Source: Ruminococcus sp. (lineage in GTDB: Bacteria; Bacillota; Clostridia; Oscillospirales; Ruminococcaceae). From it: a DNA stretch of 63,873 nucleotides. The notes beneath the pieces are model-generated. The model saw only the letters and a list, made by a program, of their open reading frames with translations. It was not told where the DNA came from and did no database searches. This document shows, one piece after another, positions 48,875 through 58,181 of this stretch. Each line of letters opens with the position of its first letter. The first letter of the stretch is position 1. Both the position numbers and the translations under genes were made by a program. Where the stretch lies: NCBI GenBank assembly GCA_020860605.1, contig JAJBTZ010000090.1, positions 457,441 to 521,313 of the forward strand. Reading direction: 5' to 3'.

Positions 48875-50311
48875 ATGGCTACTAATAAGTTATATATAAC
48901 TGACACAATCTTAAGAGACGCTCACCAGTCTCAGGCTGCCACGAGAATGAGGCTTGAGGATATGCTTCCAGCTTGCCCTACACTTGATTCCATCGGATAT
49001 TGGTCACTTGAGTGCTGGGGAGGCGCTACCTTCGACACCTGCATGAGATTCCTGAACGAAGACCCTTGGGAGAGGTTGAGAGCCTTGAGAAAGGCTCTTC
49101 CGAACACAAGGCTTCAGATGCTTTTCCGCGGACAGAATATCCTGGGGTATAAGCACTATGCCGACGACGTCGTTGACGCGTTTGTAAAGAAGTCTATCGA
49201 GAACGGCATTGACGTCATCAGAATCTTCGATGCTCTTAACGACACGAGAAACCTGAAGGCTGCTATCACCGCCACGAAGAAGTATGGCGGAATGTGTGAG
49301 GCTGCTATCAGCTACACTACCAGCCCTGTTCACAACAAGGAATACTTCGTCAAGCTCGCTATGGAGCTTGAGGAAATGGGTGCTGACACCATATGCATCA
49401 AGGATATGGCGAACTTGCTTCTTCCATATGATGCTGCCGAGCTCGTCAAGGAGCTTAAGGCTCACGTCAAGATTCCGATTCACCTTCACACTCATAACAC
49501 CACCGGCACCGGCGACATGGTCAACCTCATGGCTGCTCAGGCAGGAGTTGACATTGTTGACACTGCCCTTTCGCCTCTCGCAAACGGCACTTCACAGCCG
49601 GCAACTGAGTCTCTGGTCGCTACACTTGCTGGTACCGACAGAGACACTGGACTTGACCAGATGAAGCTTGCTGATGCAGCTGCTCACTTCAGAAATGTTG
49701 CGAACAGGCTGAAGGCTGAGGGCTCACTTGATCCGAAGGTCCTCAATGTCGACACAAAGACCCTTATGTATCAGGTTCCTGGCGGAATGCTTTCTAACCT
49801 CATTTCGCAGCTCAAGCAGGCCAACGCTGAGGATAAGTACTATGAGGTACTTGCTGAGGTTCCGAGAGTCAGAGAAGACTTCGGCTATCCTCCGCTCGTA
49901 ACTCCTACCAGCCAGATCGTCGGAACTCAGGCAGTTATGAACGTTCTCTCTGGCGAGCGCTACAAGATGCTCACTAAGGAGTCTAAGGGACTCTTGAGAG
50001 GCGAATATGGTCGTCTCCCGGGCGAGGTCAACGAGGATGTCAGAAGAAAAGCTGGAATCAGCGATGACGAGGTCATCACATGCCGTCCTGCCGACAATCT
50101 CGAACCAGAGCTCGACAAGTACCGCGAAGAGGTCAAGAACATCCCTGGCTTCAACGGTTCTGAAGAGGATGTCCTGAGCTATGCCCTGTTCCCACAGGTT
50201 GCGACGAAGTTCTTTGCTTCCAGACTCGAGAAGGAAAAGAAGGTTGCTGTCACAAAGCCAGCTGACAACGGTCCGAGAGTCCTTTATGTGGATGACTGCT
50301 CGATTCAGTAA
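48875..50311 (+). CDS. oadA: Carboxyltransferase (alpha) subunit, oxaloacetate decarboxylase type
   Basis: This 478-aa carboxyltransferase has the DRE-TIM fold start TDTILRDAHQSQAATRMRLE and GYWSLECWGGATFDTCMRFL, common to OadA and pyruvate carboxylase. Metal and substrate residues follow in TICIKDMANLLLPYDAAELV and IHLHTHNTTGTGDM, then the PYC_OADA domain. It ends without a C-terminal biotin domain, which is supplied by the separate carrier. It probably decarboxylates oxaloacetate, coupled to Na+ export; with a biotin carboxylase elsewhere it could instead work as pyruvate carboxylase subunit B. It starts 17 bp after the beta subunit and ends at a terminator. Confidence 0.9.
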   Translation: MATNKLYITDTILRDAHQSQAATRMRLEDMLPACPTLDSIGYWSLECWGGATFDTCMRFLNEDPWERLRALRKALPNTRLQMLFRGQNILGYKHYADDVVDAFVKKSIENGIDVIRIFDALNDTRNLKAAITATKKYGGMCEAAISYTTSPVHNKEYFVKLAMELEEMGADTICIKDMANLLLPYDAAELVKELKAHVKIPIHLHTHNTTGTGDMVNLMAAQAGVDIVDTALSPLANGTSQPATESLVATLAGTDRDTGLDQMKLADAAAHFRNVANRLKAEGSLDPKVLNVDTKTLMYQVPGGMLSNLISQLKQANAEDKYYEVLAEVPRVREDFGYPPLVTPTSQIVGTQAVMNVLSGERYKMLTKESKGLLRGEYGRLPGEVNEDVRRKAGISDDEVITCRPADNLEPELDKYREEVKNIPGFNGSEEDVLSYALFPQVATKFFASRLEKEKKVAVTKPADNGPRVLYVDDCSIQ

Positions 50312-50328
50312 TTAGATACCAAATAATA

Positions 50329-50355
50329 AAATCCCCGAGACTTTCTCGGGGATTT
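50329..50355. terminator. Bidirectional terminator after oadA
   Basis: AAATCCCCGAGA pairs with TCTCGGGGATTT (50329-50340 with 50344-50355). Confidence 0.9.
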
Positions 50356-50375
50356 ATTCATATATAAATACAAAG

Positions 50376-51002
50376 TCACGAACGCATTACAATTGCAATT
50401 ATGCAAATTATAATAAGTGCAACAAGCACATACTTTAGAACTGTGTTGGCTTTGCTATACGCCTTGGGATCATTCCGACTGTTATTACTGTTGCTTGAAA
50501 TGTTGCTGTCAGGAACATCCATGGGTCCATTTTCGAAATCAGCCTGCTGAGGAGCATCTGTAACAGATTCACTATGTTTAACTCGATGCGGATTCATAGA
50601 CTCTTCAATGGCGCTTTGAACACTTTGTTTTATGTATTGCTCATTTATGCCATATGAAGTCCAAAGAGTAATTATTGGCAGCCCCGCTTCTTCGCAAATA
50701 TTTTTTACTTTATTATCTCGATTCTTTCTACTGTATTGCTGATGCGAAGCATCGTTGATTTCAATAATCGCTACAGGGTGATAGTCCTCTACTCGGCAAA
50801 TCAACCCATCCGCAATTCTGAAAAGCTCATTCTGAAACTTTGCGTTGTCAGTTCGTATCAGAATACTTCTCAAAGAGACTTGTGGAAGAACAATATAACC
50901 ATCAGGTAAAGATTTTTTTATTGCTCTCAAATACGCTCTCTCCGTATTTGTAATAAGAGATTTCTTGACTTCATATAAGTATTTTTGCTCTTCAGACATC
51001 AA
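50376..51002 (-). CDS. DUF2726 domain protein with C-terminal membrane anchor
   Basis: This 208-aa protein has a DUF2726 domain: TNTERAYLRAIKKSLPDGYI, VLPQVSLRSIL, then LICRVEDYHPVAIIEINDAS followed by RDNKVKNICEEAGLPIITLW. The Asp, ExN and lysine arrangement fits a restriction-endonuclease-like fold. A polar linker leads to a single C-terminal helix (YVLVALIIICIIAIVMRS), so it is probably tail-anchored. Function unknown. The gene is AT-rich relative to its neighbours, a sign of possible transfer. Confidence 0.75.
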   Translation of the reverse strand: MMSEEQKYLYEVKKSLITNTERAYLRAIKKSLPDGYIVLPQVSLRSILIRTDNAKFQNELFRIADGLICRVEDYHPVAIIEINDASHQQYSRKNRDNKVKNICEEAGLPIITLWTSYGINEQYIKQSVQSAIEESMNPHRVKHSESVTDAPQQADFENGPMDVPDSNISSNSNNSRNDPKAYSKANTVLKYVLVALIIICIIAIVMRS

Positions 51003-51077
51003 TATTCACTCCCACTTATGATGGTATAATTCTACATCAAAGAGCTGCAAAAGTCAATAAGGGAATAACAAATTGTA

Positions 51078-51106
51078 TTGCATTATCCCGTAAATTCATG
51101 TATAAT
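51078..51106 (+). promoter_or_regulatory. Promoter of the GH127 gene
   Basis: TTGCAT (51078-51083), 17 bp, perfect TATAAT (51101-51106), 70 bp before the start codon. Confidence 0.7.
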
Positions 51107-51175
51107 AAATGAGGTTGAGGCCTTAGAATAAACAGGTTATATCCATATACTATAAAAGTGAAAGGAACATATGTT

Positions 51176-53092
51176 ATGAAGAATCAACATCAGATCAAAC
51201 AGACGGCATATAAACCTGACGATGGGTTCATCGGCGAAAAGCAACGGCTCATCAGGGAGACGGTTATTCCCTATCAGTATTCAGTGCTGAAGGACGAGGC
51301 ACCAGACACTGAGAAGAGCCATGTTATTGCGAACTTTATTAACGCTGGGAAGGCACTTCGGGGCGAGGACGTTGGCGACGGATTTTACGGAATGGTGTTC
51401 CAGGACAGCGACGCTGCAAAGTGGCTCGAGACGGTCGCTTATTCGTTGGCAATTCACCCTGATAAAGAGCTTGAGGCCACGGCTGACGAGGTTATCGACA
51501 TTATAGCCTCCGCTCAGGATGAGGACGGATACCTCGACACCGCTTTCACCGTCAAGGACAGAGACCACCGCTGGCAGAACCTTCTTGAAGGGCACGAGCT
51601 CTACTGTGCTGGGCACATGATGGAGGCTGCCTGTGCCTACTATGAGGCCACCGGGAAGGACAAGCTCCTGAAGGTCATGGAGAAGAACGCCGAGCATATC
51701 TACAGTGTGTTCATCACTGGCGGGCACAAGGGCTATCCCGGACACCCGGAGGTCGAGCTGGCGCTCATGAAGATGTACCACCTTACGGGAAACCACAAGT
51801 GCCTCGAGCTTGCGAAGCATTTCATAGATATCCGTGGCGTTGACCCTCAATACTTCGAAAAGGAGCGGAAGTCACGCGACTGGGTTGTCTGGGGTGGAGA
51901 CGGAAGAGATCACGACTATATGCAGTGCTCGAAGCCTGTGAGAGAGCAGTCGGACGCTGTCGGGCACTCTGTGAGAGCGGTTTATCTCTACACTGCGATG
52001 GCTGACCTGGCAAGCGAGACTGACGATGCGGAGCTTTTGGAGGCCTGCAACAGGCTCTGGGAGAGCATCACCGGGAAGAGGATGTACCTGACTGGTGGCA
52101 TCGGCTCAAGCTGCAATGGCGAGGCGTTCACGGTCGATTATGACCTGCCGAACGATACGGCTTACTGCGAAACCTGTGCCTCTATAGGACTCATGTTCTT
52201 CGCTTCGAGAATGCTCGAGAGCAATGCTGACGGCAAGTTCGGCGACGTTATGGAGAGGGCTTTTTATAACACTGTTCTCGCTGGAATTCAACTTGACGGG
52301 AAGAGCTTCTTCTATGTCAATCCGCTTGAGTGTGTTCCGGGAATCTCTGGGGTTGCTTCTACTCATCGGCACGACCTGACCTATAGGCCGAAGTGGTACG
52401 CTTGTGCCTGCTGCCCTCCGAATCTGGCGAGATGTGTCTGCGCTTTCGGAAAGTATGCCTATGGTGAGAACGAGAAGACAGCTTTCTGCCACATGTTTGC
52501 TTCTGGCGAAGTCGATTTTGAGAACGGGCTTAAGCTTTCCTGCAAGACAGAGTACCCGTATGGGTTCGATGTTAATTACACTGTCCTTGACAGCGAGAGT
52601 GAGCTTGCACTCAGGATTCCTGAGTGGAGCAAGGAGTTTAGCTTGACAGTTAACGGGGAGAAAGTGACCAAAGAACTGAGAAACGGCTACGTTTATCTTG
52701 ATGTCAAGAAAGGCGACGAGATCGCTTTGAAGCTCGATTCGCTCCCCTACTATGTTTATCCTTCAAGCAGGATTCCTGAGCTTACTGGGTCGGTTGCAGT
52801 TTGCCGTGGTCCACTTGTCTACTGCTTTGAAGGCAAGGACAACGGCTGGTGCGACGGAAACATTCTCTCACTATCTCTGACGGGAAGCAGCGATATTTCC
52901 CTGGAAAAGGCGGAAGGATTGCCGAGTGATATCGTGGCACTCAGGGTTCCGGCTGTTAAATCTTGTGAAGTCAAAGGGCTTTACACGATGGAGAAGCCAA
53001 CCTATGAGGAAGGACTTGCGAAAGCGATCCCCTACTACGCCTGGTGCAACCGTGGAGAGAACCAGATGAGGGTCTGGATGAACCTAAAATAG
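51176..53092 (+). CDS. GH127 family glycoside hydrolase (beta-L-arabinofuranosidase type)
   Basis: This 638-aa cytoplasmic enzyme of the (alpha/alpha)6 barrel type releases L-arabinofuranose from plant hydroxyproline-linked or other arabinosides. The Zn-thiolate site is visible: DTAYCETCASIG (Glu and Cys near 332-334) and WYACACCPPNLARC (adjacent Cys near 410-411), as in HypBA1, where a cysteine is the nucleophile. The barrel has EGHELYCAGHMMEAACAYYE and YLTGGIGSSCNGEAFTVDYD. It has no signal peptide. ATG at 51176 fits AAAGGA 11 bp upstream; an in-frame GTG is at 51158. No transporter or other arabinose gene is adjacent. Confidence 0.9.
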   Translation: MKNQHQIKQTAYKPDDGFIGEKQRLIRETVIPYQYSVLKDEAPDTEKSHVIANFINAGKALRGEDVGDGFYGMVFQDSDAAKWLETVAYSLAIHPDKELEATADEVIDIIASAQDEDGYLDTAFTVKDRDHRWQNLLEGHELYCAGHMMEAACAYYEATGKDKLLKVMEKNAEHIYSVFITGGHKGYPGHPEVELALMKMYHLTGNHKCLELAKHFIDIRGVDPQYFEKERKSRDWVVWGGDGRDHDYMQCSKPVREQSDAVGHSVRAVYLYTAMADLASETDDAELLEACNRLWESITGKRMYLTGGIGSSCNGEAFTVDYDLPNDTAYCETCASIGLMFFASRMLESNADGKFGDVMERAFYNTVLAGIQLDGKSFFYVNPLECVPGISGVASTHRHDLTYRPKWYACACCPPNLARCVCAFGKYAYGENEKTAFCHMFASGEVDFENGLKLSCKTEYPYGFDVNYTVLDSESELALRIPEWSKEFSLTVNGEKVTKELRNGYVYLDVKKGDEIALKLDSLPYYVYPSSRIPELTGSVAVCRGPLVYCFEGKDNGWCDGNILSLSLTGSSDISLEKAEGLPSDIVALRVPAVKSCEVKGLYTMEKPTYEEGLAKAIPYYAWCNRGENQMRVWMNLK

Positions 53093-53102
53093 CGAAAAAA
53101 AG

Positions 53103-53131
53103 AAGCAGGAGCCATGCGGTTCCTGCTTTTA
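53103..53131. terminator. Bidirectional terminator between GH127 and suf
   Basis: AAGCAGGA pairs with TCCTGCTT, with A/T runs on both sides. Confidence 0.8.
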
Positions 53132-53134
53132 TTA

Positions 53135-53563
53135 TTATTCGGTTTTGTCGAGCATTTCGCTCATTGTCCGCCAGCCGAGGACGGCACACTTGACTCGAGA
53201 GGGCATATGTGAGACGTCCTTCAGAGCTCCTGCTTCTTCAAGCTCCTCTATTTCTTCGTCTGAGGCTTCGCCCTTTATCATCCTTAAGAACAGGTCTGAG
53301 AGGTGCTGAGCCTCTTCTTTTGTCTTTCCGATGACGAGGTCGAGCATGATGTCAACTGATGCCTGAGAGATGGCGCAGCCGTCACCCTCAAAGGAACCGT
53401 CGACGATGACTCCGTTTTCAACCTTGAGCTGAAGGACGATGTCGTCGCCACAGGAAGGGTTCACGCCTTCGAGAGCACAGGTTGCGTCCTCGAGTGTTCC
53501 CTTGTACTGAGGGTAGAGATTGTGGTCGGTCAGGACTTCGTTATAGAATGTGTTAGTCGCCAA
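53135..53563 (-). CDS. sufU: SufU iron-sulfur scaffold / sulfur-transfer protein
   Basis: This 142-aa protein is of the SufU type. Its three conserved cysteines are in GVNPSCGDDIVLQLKV, SFEGDGCAISQASVD and SRVKCAVLGWRTM; the 18-20 residue insertion of SufU relative to IscU is present (FLRMIKGEASDEEIEELEEA). SufU is a zinc protein that accepts sulfur from SufS. Its start overlaps the end of sufS by 11 bp. Confidence 0.92.
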   Translation of the reverse strand: MATNTFYNEVLTDHNLYPQYKGTLEDATCALEGVNPSCGDDIVLQLKVENGVIVDGSFEGDGCAISQASVDIMLDLVIGKTKEEAQHLSDLFLRMIKGEASDEEIEELEEAGALKDVSHMPSRVKCAVLGWRTMSEMLDKTE

Positions 53564-54764
53564 GGCCCATTCGCCTCCTTAATGTTTTCAGTGACTGTAT
53601 GAAGCGGTCGATGTCACTTTCGTCGTTATAGAATGCAAGGCTTGCACGTGCCGAAGAACGGACTCCTAAGAATGTGTGGAGCGGTTGAGCGCAGTGGTGG
53701 CCAGCACGAATTGCGACCTCGTCCTCGTCTAAGATTGCCGAGATGTCGTGAGGATGGACACCATCGACGGTGAAGCTGACGATGCCGGAATGGTTGCGAT
53801 AATCGCTACTGCCGATGATATTGACGTGTGGAATCGCCTGCATTTGTTCGAAGAGAAGCTTGGTGAGCTCAGTCTCTCTCGAGTGAATCGCGTCCATACC
53901 GATGCTGTTGATATAGTCGATGGCTGCTGCAAGGCCGACTGCATCGCCAGCACTGACGGTTCCAGCCTCGAACTTGTGAGGGAGTTCGGCATAGGTGGCG
54001 CTGTCACGGGTGACATACTCGATCATCTCGCCACCGCTGAGGAACGGGGGCATCTTTTCAAGGAGCGATTCTTTGCCGTAGAGAACTCCGATGCCCATCG
54101 GAGCCATCATTTTGTGGCCTGAGAAGGCGAGAAAGTCGCAATCAAGTTCTGTTACATCGATAGCCATGTGTGGAGCGCTTTGGGCAGCATCTACGAGGAC
54201 TACTCCGCCGTTTTTGTGAACCAGCTGGATTAGCTCCCTGACGGGATTCTCGCTGCCAAGGACGTTTGAAACCTGAGCCATGGCTGCAAGCTTGGTCTTT
54301 TCCGTGACGGCTGCCCTCAGCTTTTCAAGAGGATAGGAGCCGTCGGGCTCACATTCGAGGTACTTCAAAGTGGCGCCAGTTTTACTTGCGACCATCTGCC
54401 ATGGAAGAATGTTTGAGTGGTGCTCGGAAATCGTGATGAGGATTTCGTCGCCTTCGTGAAGATTGTTCAGGCCATAGCTGTAGGCGACGAGATTTATGCT
54501 TTCAGTGGTGTTGCGGGTGAACACGATTTCGCTCGTTTTGCTGGCGCCAATGAAGTCTCTCACCTTCTCACGGGCGTTTTCGTAGTGCTCGGTGGCGTCA
54601 TAGGCGAGAGAATAGAGGCCTCTCAGAGGGTTCGCATTCGAGTACTCATAGAAATCCCGGACAGCGTCCAGAACCACGGAAGGCCTCTGCTCGGTAGCAG
54701 CGTTGTCGAGGTAAGCTATGTCGGTGCTCTTGAGAAGTGGGAAATCGTCTTTATAATTACGCAT
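53553..54764 (-). CDS. sufS: SufS cysteine desulfurase
   Basis: This 403-aa PLP enzyme takes sulfur from cysteine for Fe-S assembly. The N-terminus reads MRNYKDDFPLLKSTDIAYLD then NAATEQRPSVV. Also visible are FTRNTTESINLVAYSYG, the PLP lysine in LAFSGHKMMAPMGIGVLYG, and the catalytic Cys in IRAGHHCAQPLHTFLG. GGAGG 5 bp before the ATG at 54764 sets the start; the frame is open much further upstream, through the sufD end, without a better site. It overlaps sufD by 8 bp. Confidence 0.94.
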   Translation of the reverse strand: MRNYKDDFPLLKSTDIAYLDNAATEQRPSVVLDAVRDFYEYSNANPLRGLYSLAYDATEHYENAREKVRDFIGASKTSEIVFTRNTTESINLVAYSYGLNNLHEGDEILITISEHHSNILPWQMVASKTGATLKYLECEPDGSYPLEKLRAAVTEKTKLAAMAQVSNVLGSENPVRELIQLVHKNGGVVLVDAAQSAPHMAIDVTELDCDFLAFSGHKMMAPMGIGVLYGKESLLEKMPPFLSGGEMIEYVTRDSATYAELPHKFEAGTVSAGDAVGLAAAIDYINSIGMDAIHSRETELTKLLFEQMQAIPHVNIIGSSDYRNHSGIVSFTVDGVHPHDISAILDEDEVAIRAGHHCAQPLHTFLGVRSSARASLAFYNDESDIDRFIQSLKTLRRRMGLGD

Positions 54765-55803
54765 CTTCGCCTCCATCTGCCTCAGGAGTGATGAGGCTGT
54801 GGGCAAGCGTTCTGACTTCTTCGTCGGGAATGTGGGAGATAATGGCGTCGAGCTTGGCGTGAGCGATGATGTCCTCGGCAGCTTCGGCAGAAATTCCACG
54901 TGAGCCGAGGTAGAAGATGATATTGTCGTCAAGTCTGCCGATCGAGGCACCATGGTTGCCCTCGACGTCCTCCTCGTCGCAAAGAATCAGAGGGATCGTC
55001 TGGTTGACCTGATTGTCACCGAGGAGGAGAATGTCCTCATTCTCGGTGCCCTTCGCGCCAGCACAGCCCTTGATGAGGTCGATAGTGCCACGGAAGGTCT
55101 TCGTGGAGTCGTTCTCGAGTATTCCCGAAGCGAAGATATTCGATTCGGTTTTCCTGCCGGTGTGGCGGACGACATAGTTCATATCGAGGCTCTGATTTGT
55201 CTTTACTCTGTAACCAGCGTTTGCAGTGAATGAACTGTGCTCGCCAGATAAATCTGCTGAGACAGCGACATATTCATGAGCTCCACCGAGCTCGAGCTTG
55301 GTGAGATTGAAGTTAGCGTTTTTATCGCAGGTGCAGCCGATGTCGGTTATCACGTCACAATCGCTGCCGACTGTCTGGATTACGGTCAGGTCGACAGTCG
55401 AGCCAGCTTCGGCTGAAATCTTTATTTCAAGGACTGCTGTCCCCTCGCCTGTCATAATAACAGAAACAGGGAGAACGGCGTTTTCTTTTGCGTGAAGGAA
55501 GAGCCTTGCGGACTTTCCGCCAGTGAAATCGTAGCTTAAAATAGCTGGAGTTGCTTCGCTGTCGGATTCGATGAGAAGGCTGTCGCCTTGGAGGAGTTCA
55601 CCTAGCTTGTCCCCTGCTGCGGATTTTACGTTATCTAAAGTCTCATTCTGAATGAGCTTAAGCGAATCGGGAAGCTTTTTGATTTCAGGGGTGCAGAAGG
55701 CTGTCGGGATTTCTCCTTGATAACTTGCCTCGTTCATCTTGAGGCTATTCCAGGTTCTGACGGGAAGCGGATTTAAAAGTATATTTTCAGTTTCAGTTGT
55801 CAT
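54757..55803 (-). CDS. sufD: SufD subunit of the SufBCD Fe-S assembly complex
   Basis: This 348-aa beta-helix protein pairs with SufB. The family end is clear: DEEDVEGNHGASIGRLDDNI followed by FYLGSRGISAEAAEDIIAHA. The N-terminal part (NPLPVRTWNSLKMNEASYQG) is short, as in Clostridia. AAGGAGG precedes the ATG. It lies between sufB (12 bp) and sufS (overlap), in the order C-B-D-S-U. Confidence 0.9.
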   Translation of the reverse strand: MTTETENILLNPLPVRTWNSLKMNEASYQGEIPTAFCTPEIKKLPDSLKLIQNETLDNVKSAAGDKLGELLQGDSLLIESDSEATPAILSYDFTGGKSARLFLHAKENAVLPVSVIMTGEGTAVLEIKISAEAGSTVDLTVIQTVGSDCDVITDIGCTCDKNANFNLTKLELGGAHEYVAVSADLSGEHSSFTANAGYRVKTNQSLDMNYVVRHTGRKTESNIFASGILENDSTKTFRGTIDLIKGCAGAKGTENEDILLLGDNQVNQTIPLILCDEEDVEGNHGASIGRLDDNIIFYLGSRGISAEAAEDIIAHAKLDAIISHIPDEEVRTLAHSLITPEADGGEDA

Positions 55804-55815
55804 ATCTTCCCCTCC

Positions 55816-57222
55816 TTAGCCTATTGCGCCCTTCATCTCGAGGCGGATTAAGTTATTCATTTCGACGGCGTACTCGAGCGGAAGCTCCTTCGAGACGTTG
55901 TCGGCGAAGCCTCCGACGATCATCGCTCTCGCGTCCTCTTCCGAAATGCCACGGGACATGAGATAGAAGACTGCATCGTCGCTGATTCTGCCGATTCTGG
56001 CTTCGTGGCCGACATCGGCATCGCCGGTGCGGATGTCCATTGCGGGAATCGTGTCGGAGCGGGAGATGTCGTCGAGCATTAATGACTGGCAGGAAACGAC
56101 AGCCTTGCTCTTGTGGGCGTTCTTGCCGACGATTACGGAACTTCTGAAAGTGCTTACACCGCCATCTTTCGAGATGGATTTTGTGTTGATATATGAGGAC
56201 GTGTTCTCGCCGATATGGACGACCTTGGCGCCAGTGTCGAGGTTCTGGCCCTTGCCGGCAAATGTAATGCCGGTGAATTCCATGCGGGAGTTCTTGCCCT
56301 TTAAGGTTGTCATCGGATAAAGGTAAGAGACATGGGAGCCGAACGAGCCGGAAACCCATTCCATAGTTCCGCCTTCCTCGACGGTTGCACGCTTGGTGTT
56401 GAGGTTATACATGTTCTTCGACCAGTTTTCGATCGTCGAATATCTGAGTCTCGCGTTCTTTCCGACAAAGAGCTCAACACAGCCGGCATGAAGGTTTGCG
56501 ACGTTATACTTTGGAGCTGAGCAGCCCTCGATAAAGTGGAGGTCTGCGCCTTCGTCGACGATTATGAGAGTATGTTCGAACTGTCCTGCACCGGGAGCGT
56601 TCAGCCTGAAATAGGACTGAAGAGGGATCTCGACCTTGACGTGTGGCGGGACATAGACGAACGAGCCACCAGACCAGACAGCACCATGAAGGGCTGCAAA
56701 TTTATGGTCAGTAGGCTTGACGAGCTTCATGAAGTGGCTCCGAATCATGTCGGCGTATTCACCATGCATTGCGCTTTCGAGGTCGGTGTAGACGACACCC
56801 ATGGCTGCGACTTCTTCCCTGACGTTATGATAGACGAGCTCAGAGTCGTACTGAGCGCCGACTCCTGCCAGCGACTTTCTCTCAGCCTGAGGGATTCCGA
56901 GGCGCTCAAATGTATCCTTGATTTCGTCAGGGACGTCGCTCCACTTGGCACTCATCTTGGTGTTTGGCCGGACATAGGTGACGATATTGTCCATATCGAG
57001 GCCATCGATTGGCGGGCCCCAGTTTGGAACCTGCATCTGGTTATATATCTGAAGCGACTGAAGCCTGAACAGGTTCATCCAGGCGGGGTCGTTCTTCTCT
57101 TTTGAGATTTTGTCGACGATTTCCTCTGTCAGACCAGCATTGAGCTTATAGTTATCAGTGTCCTCGTTTCGGAAATCGTACATGTTGCGGTCGATACTCT
57201 CGACCTGACTTTTTTCTTTCAT
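55816..57222 (-). CDS. sufB: SufB subunit of the SufBCD Fe-S assembly complex
   Basis: This 468-aa protein has a long parallel beta-helix where nascent Fe-S clusters form. Hallmarks are YVRPNTKMSAKWSDVPDEIK, LHGAVWSGGSFVYVPPHVKV, NLHAGCVELFVGKNARLRYS with the family Cys, and TGDADVGHEARIGRISDDAV near the end. MKEKSQ at 57222 is chosen as start; an earlier in-frame start would run into sufC and only a weak ribosome-binding site (AGTGAG) is seen. The 7-bp gap to sufC suggests coupling. Confidence 0.94.
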   Translation of the reverse strand: MKEKSQVESIDRNMYDFRNEDTDNYKLNAGLTEEIVDKISKEKNDPAWMNLFRLQSLQIYNQMQVPNWGPPIDGLDMDNIVTYVRPNTKMSAKWSDVPDEIKDTFERLGIPQAERKSLAGVGAQYDSELVYHNVREEVAAMGVVYTDLESAMHGEYADMIRSHFMKLVKPTDHKFAALHGAVWSGGSFVYVPPHVKVEIPLQSYFRLNAPGAGQFEHTLIIVDEGADLHFIEGCSAPKYNVANLHAGCVELFVGKNARLRYSTIENWSKNMYNLNTKRATVEEGGTMEWVSGSFGSHVSYLYPMTTLKGKNSRMEFTGITFAGKGQNLDTGAKVVHIGENTSSYINTKSISKDGGVSTFRSSVIVGKNAHKSKAVVSCQSLMLDDISRSDTIPAMDIRTGDADVGHEARIGRISDDAVFYLMSRGISEEDARAMIVGGFADNVSKELPLEYAVEMNNLIRLEMKGAIG

Positions 57223-57229
57223 TCTTCGC

Positions 57230-57988
57230 TCACTTTCCCGCCAGCTCGATATACTTTTCGTAGCCGTTTTCGTTGATATCATCGACCACTGAGGCGTCGC
57301 CATCGGCGACGATGTGGCCATCGACGATTACGTGGGTCTTGTCGATATCGAAGGCGTCAAGGATTCTTGTCGAGTGAGTGATGACGAGGAGAGCGCCGTT
57401 CTCCTCCTCGAGATAGGTCTTGATGCCGTTGGAAACGAGCCTTACGGCATCGACATCGAGGCCGGAGTCGGTTTCATCTAAAATTGCGAGCTTCGGGCGG
57501 AACATGAGAAGCTGCAAGATTTCCGTTTTCTTTTTCTCGCCGCCTGAGAATCCGACGTTAAGGTCTCTCTTGGCATAAGAGGGATCGAGCTGGAGGAGCT
57601 CCATGGCAGCTTCTAACTTCTTCTTGAAATCAAAAAGTTTGATTCTCTTGCCGGTTCTCTGCTCGAGAGCGCTTCTTAGGAAGCTTTCGACTGTGAGGCC
57701 AGGGACCTCGAGTGGCGTCTGGAACGAGAGGAACATTCCAGCCTTGGCGCGCTTGTCGGGAGATTCGGAAGTGATGTCATTTCCGTCAAAGATAATTTCG
57801 CCAGAATTTATTGTATACTGGGGGTTGCCCATCAGGGCGTAGCCGAGGGTCGACTTGCCAGCACCGTTAGGGCCCATGAGGACATGAGCCTCACCCTCAT
57901 TAATCTGCATGTTGACATCATGCAGGATATGTTTGTCGTCGATAGAGACGTTTAGGTTGTTAACACTCAAAAGTGTAGACTTGGACAC
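57230..57988 (-). CDS. sufC: SufC ATPase of the SufBCD complex
   Basis: This 252-aa ABC-type ATPase has Walker A LMGPNGAGKSTLGYALMG near 37-54, the signature VGFSGGEKKKTEILQLLM, Walker B LAILDETDSGLDVDAV, and the SufC-specific HSTRILDAFDIDKTHVIVDG. It drives the conformational change of SufBD during Fe-S cluster assembly. First gene of the operon, behind a good sigma-A promoter. Confidence 0.95.
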   Translation of the reverse strand: MSKSTLLSVNNLNVSIDDKHILHDVNMQINEGEAHVLMGPNGAGKSTLGYALMGNPQYTINSGEIIFDGNDITSESPDKRAKAGMFLSFQTPLEVPGLTVESFLRSALEQRTGKRIKLFDFKKKLEAAMELLQLDPSYAKRDLNVGFSGGEKKKTEILQLLMFRPKLAILDETDSGLDVDAVRLVSNGIKTYLEEENGALLVITHSTRILDAFDIDKTHVIVDGHIVADGDASVVDDINENGYEKYIELAGK

Positions 57989-58049
57989 TATATTTCACAC
58001 TCCGTTTTTATCTACATTATAAAAACCAACCGCAAAAGTAGGTTAAAGA

Positions 58050-58078
58050 TATAGTAACACACTTGAAGCCTCTTGTCA
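58050..58078 (-). promoter_or_regulatory. Promoter of the suf operon
   Basis: On the minus strand consensus TTGACA (58073-58078), 17 bp, TACTAT (58050-58055). The 5' leader of about 55 nt has AACC...GGTT symmetry at 58023-58043 that could be an Rrf2 operator, but this is weak. Confidence 0.75.
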
Positions 58079-58129
58079 AGGGAATATGCCCCATTTTGGA
58101 CGTCACAAATCAAGATTTTTGGCGGGGAC

Positions 58130-58158
58130 TTGAAATTTTACCGTGGCTGGTGTATACT
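58130..58158 (+). promoter_or_regulatory. Promoter of the Rrf2 regulator gene
   Basis: TTGAAA (58130-58135), 17 bp, TATACT (58153-58158), back to back with the suf promoter (about 50 bp apart). Confidence 0.7.
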
Positions 58159-58181
58159 ATTATCAGATTGGAGTGAATGTA

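Noticed and set aside
46869-50311. The biotin-dependent complex as methylmalonyl-CoA or glutaconyl-CoA decarboxylase
   Set aside because: The alpha subunit is of the OadA/pyruvate-carboxylase DRE-TIM type, not the crotonase-like carboxyltransferase used by those two enzymes.
54765-54953. N-terminal extension of SufS (63 residues)
   Set aside because: It is Ser/Thr/Pro-rich out-of-frame reading of the sufD 3' end; GGAGG lies directly before the shorter start.
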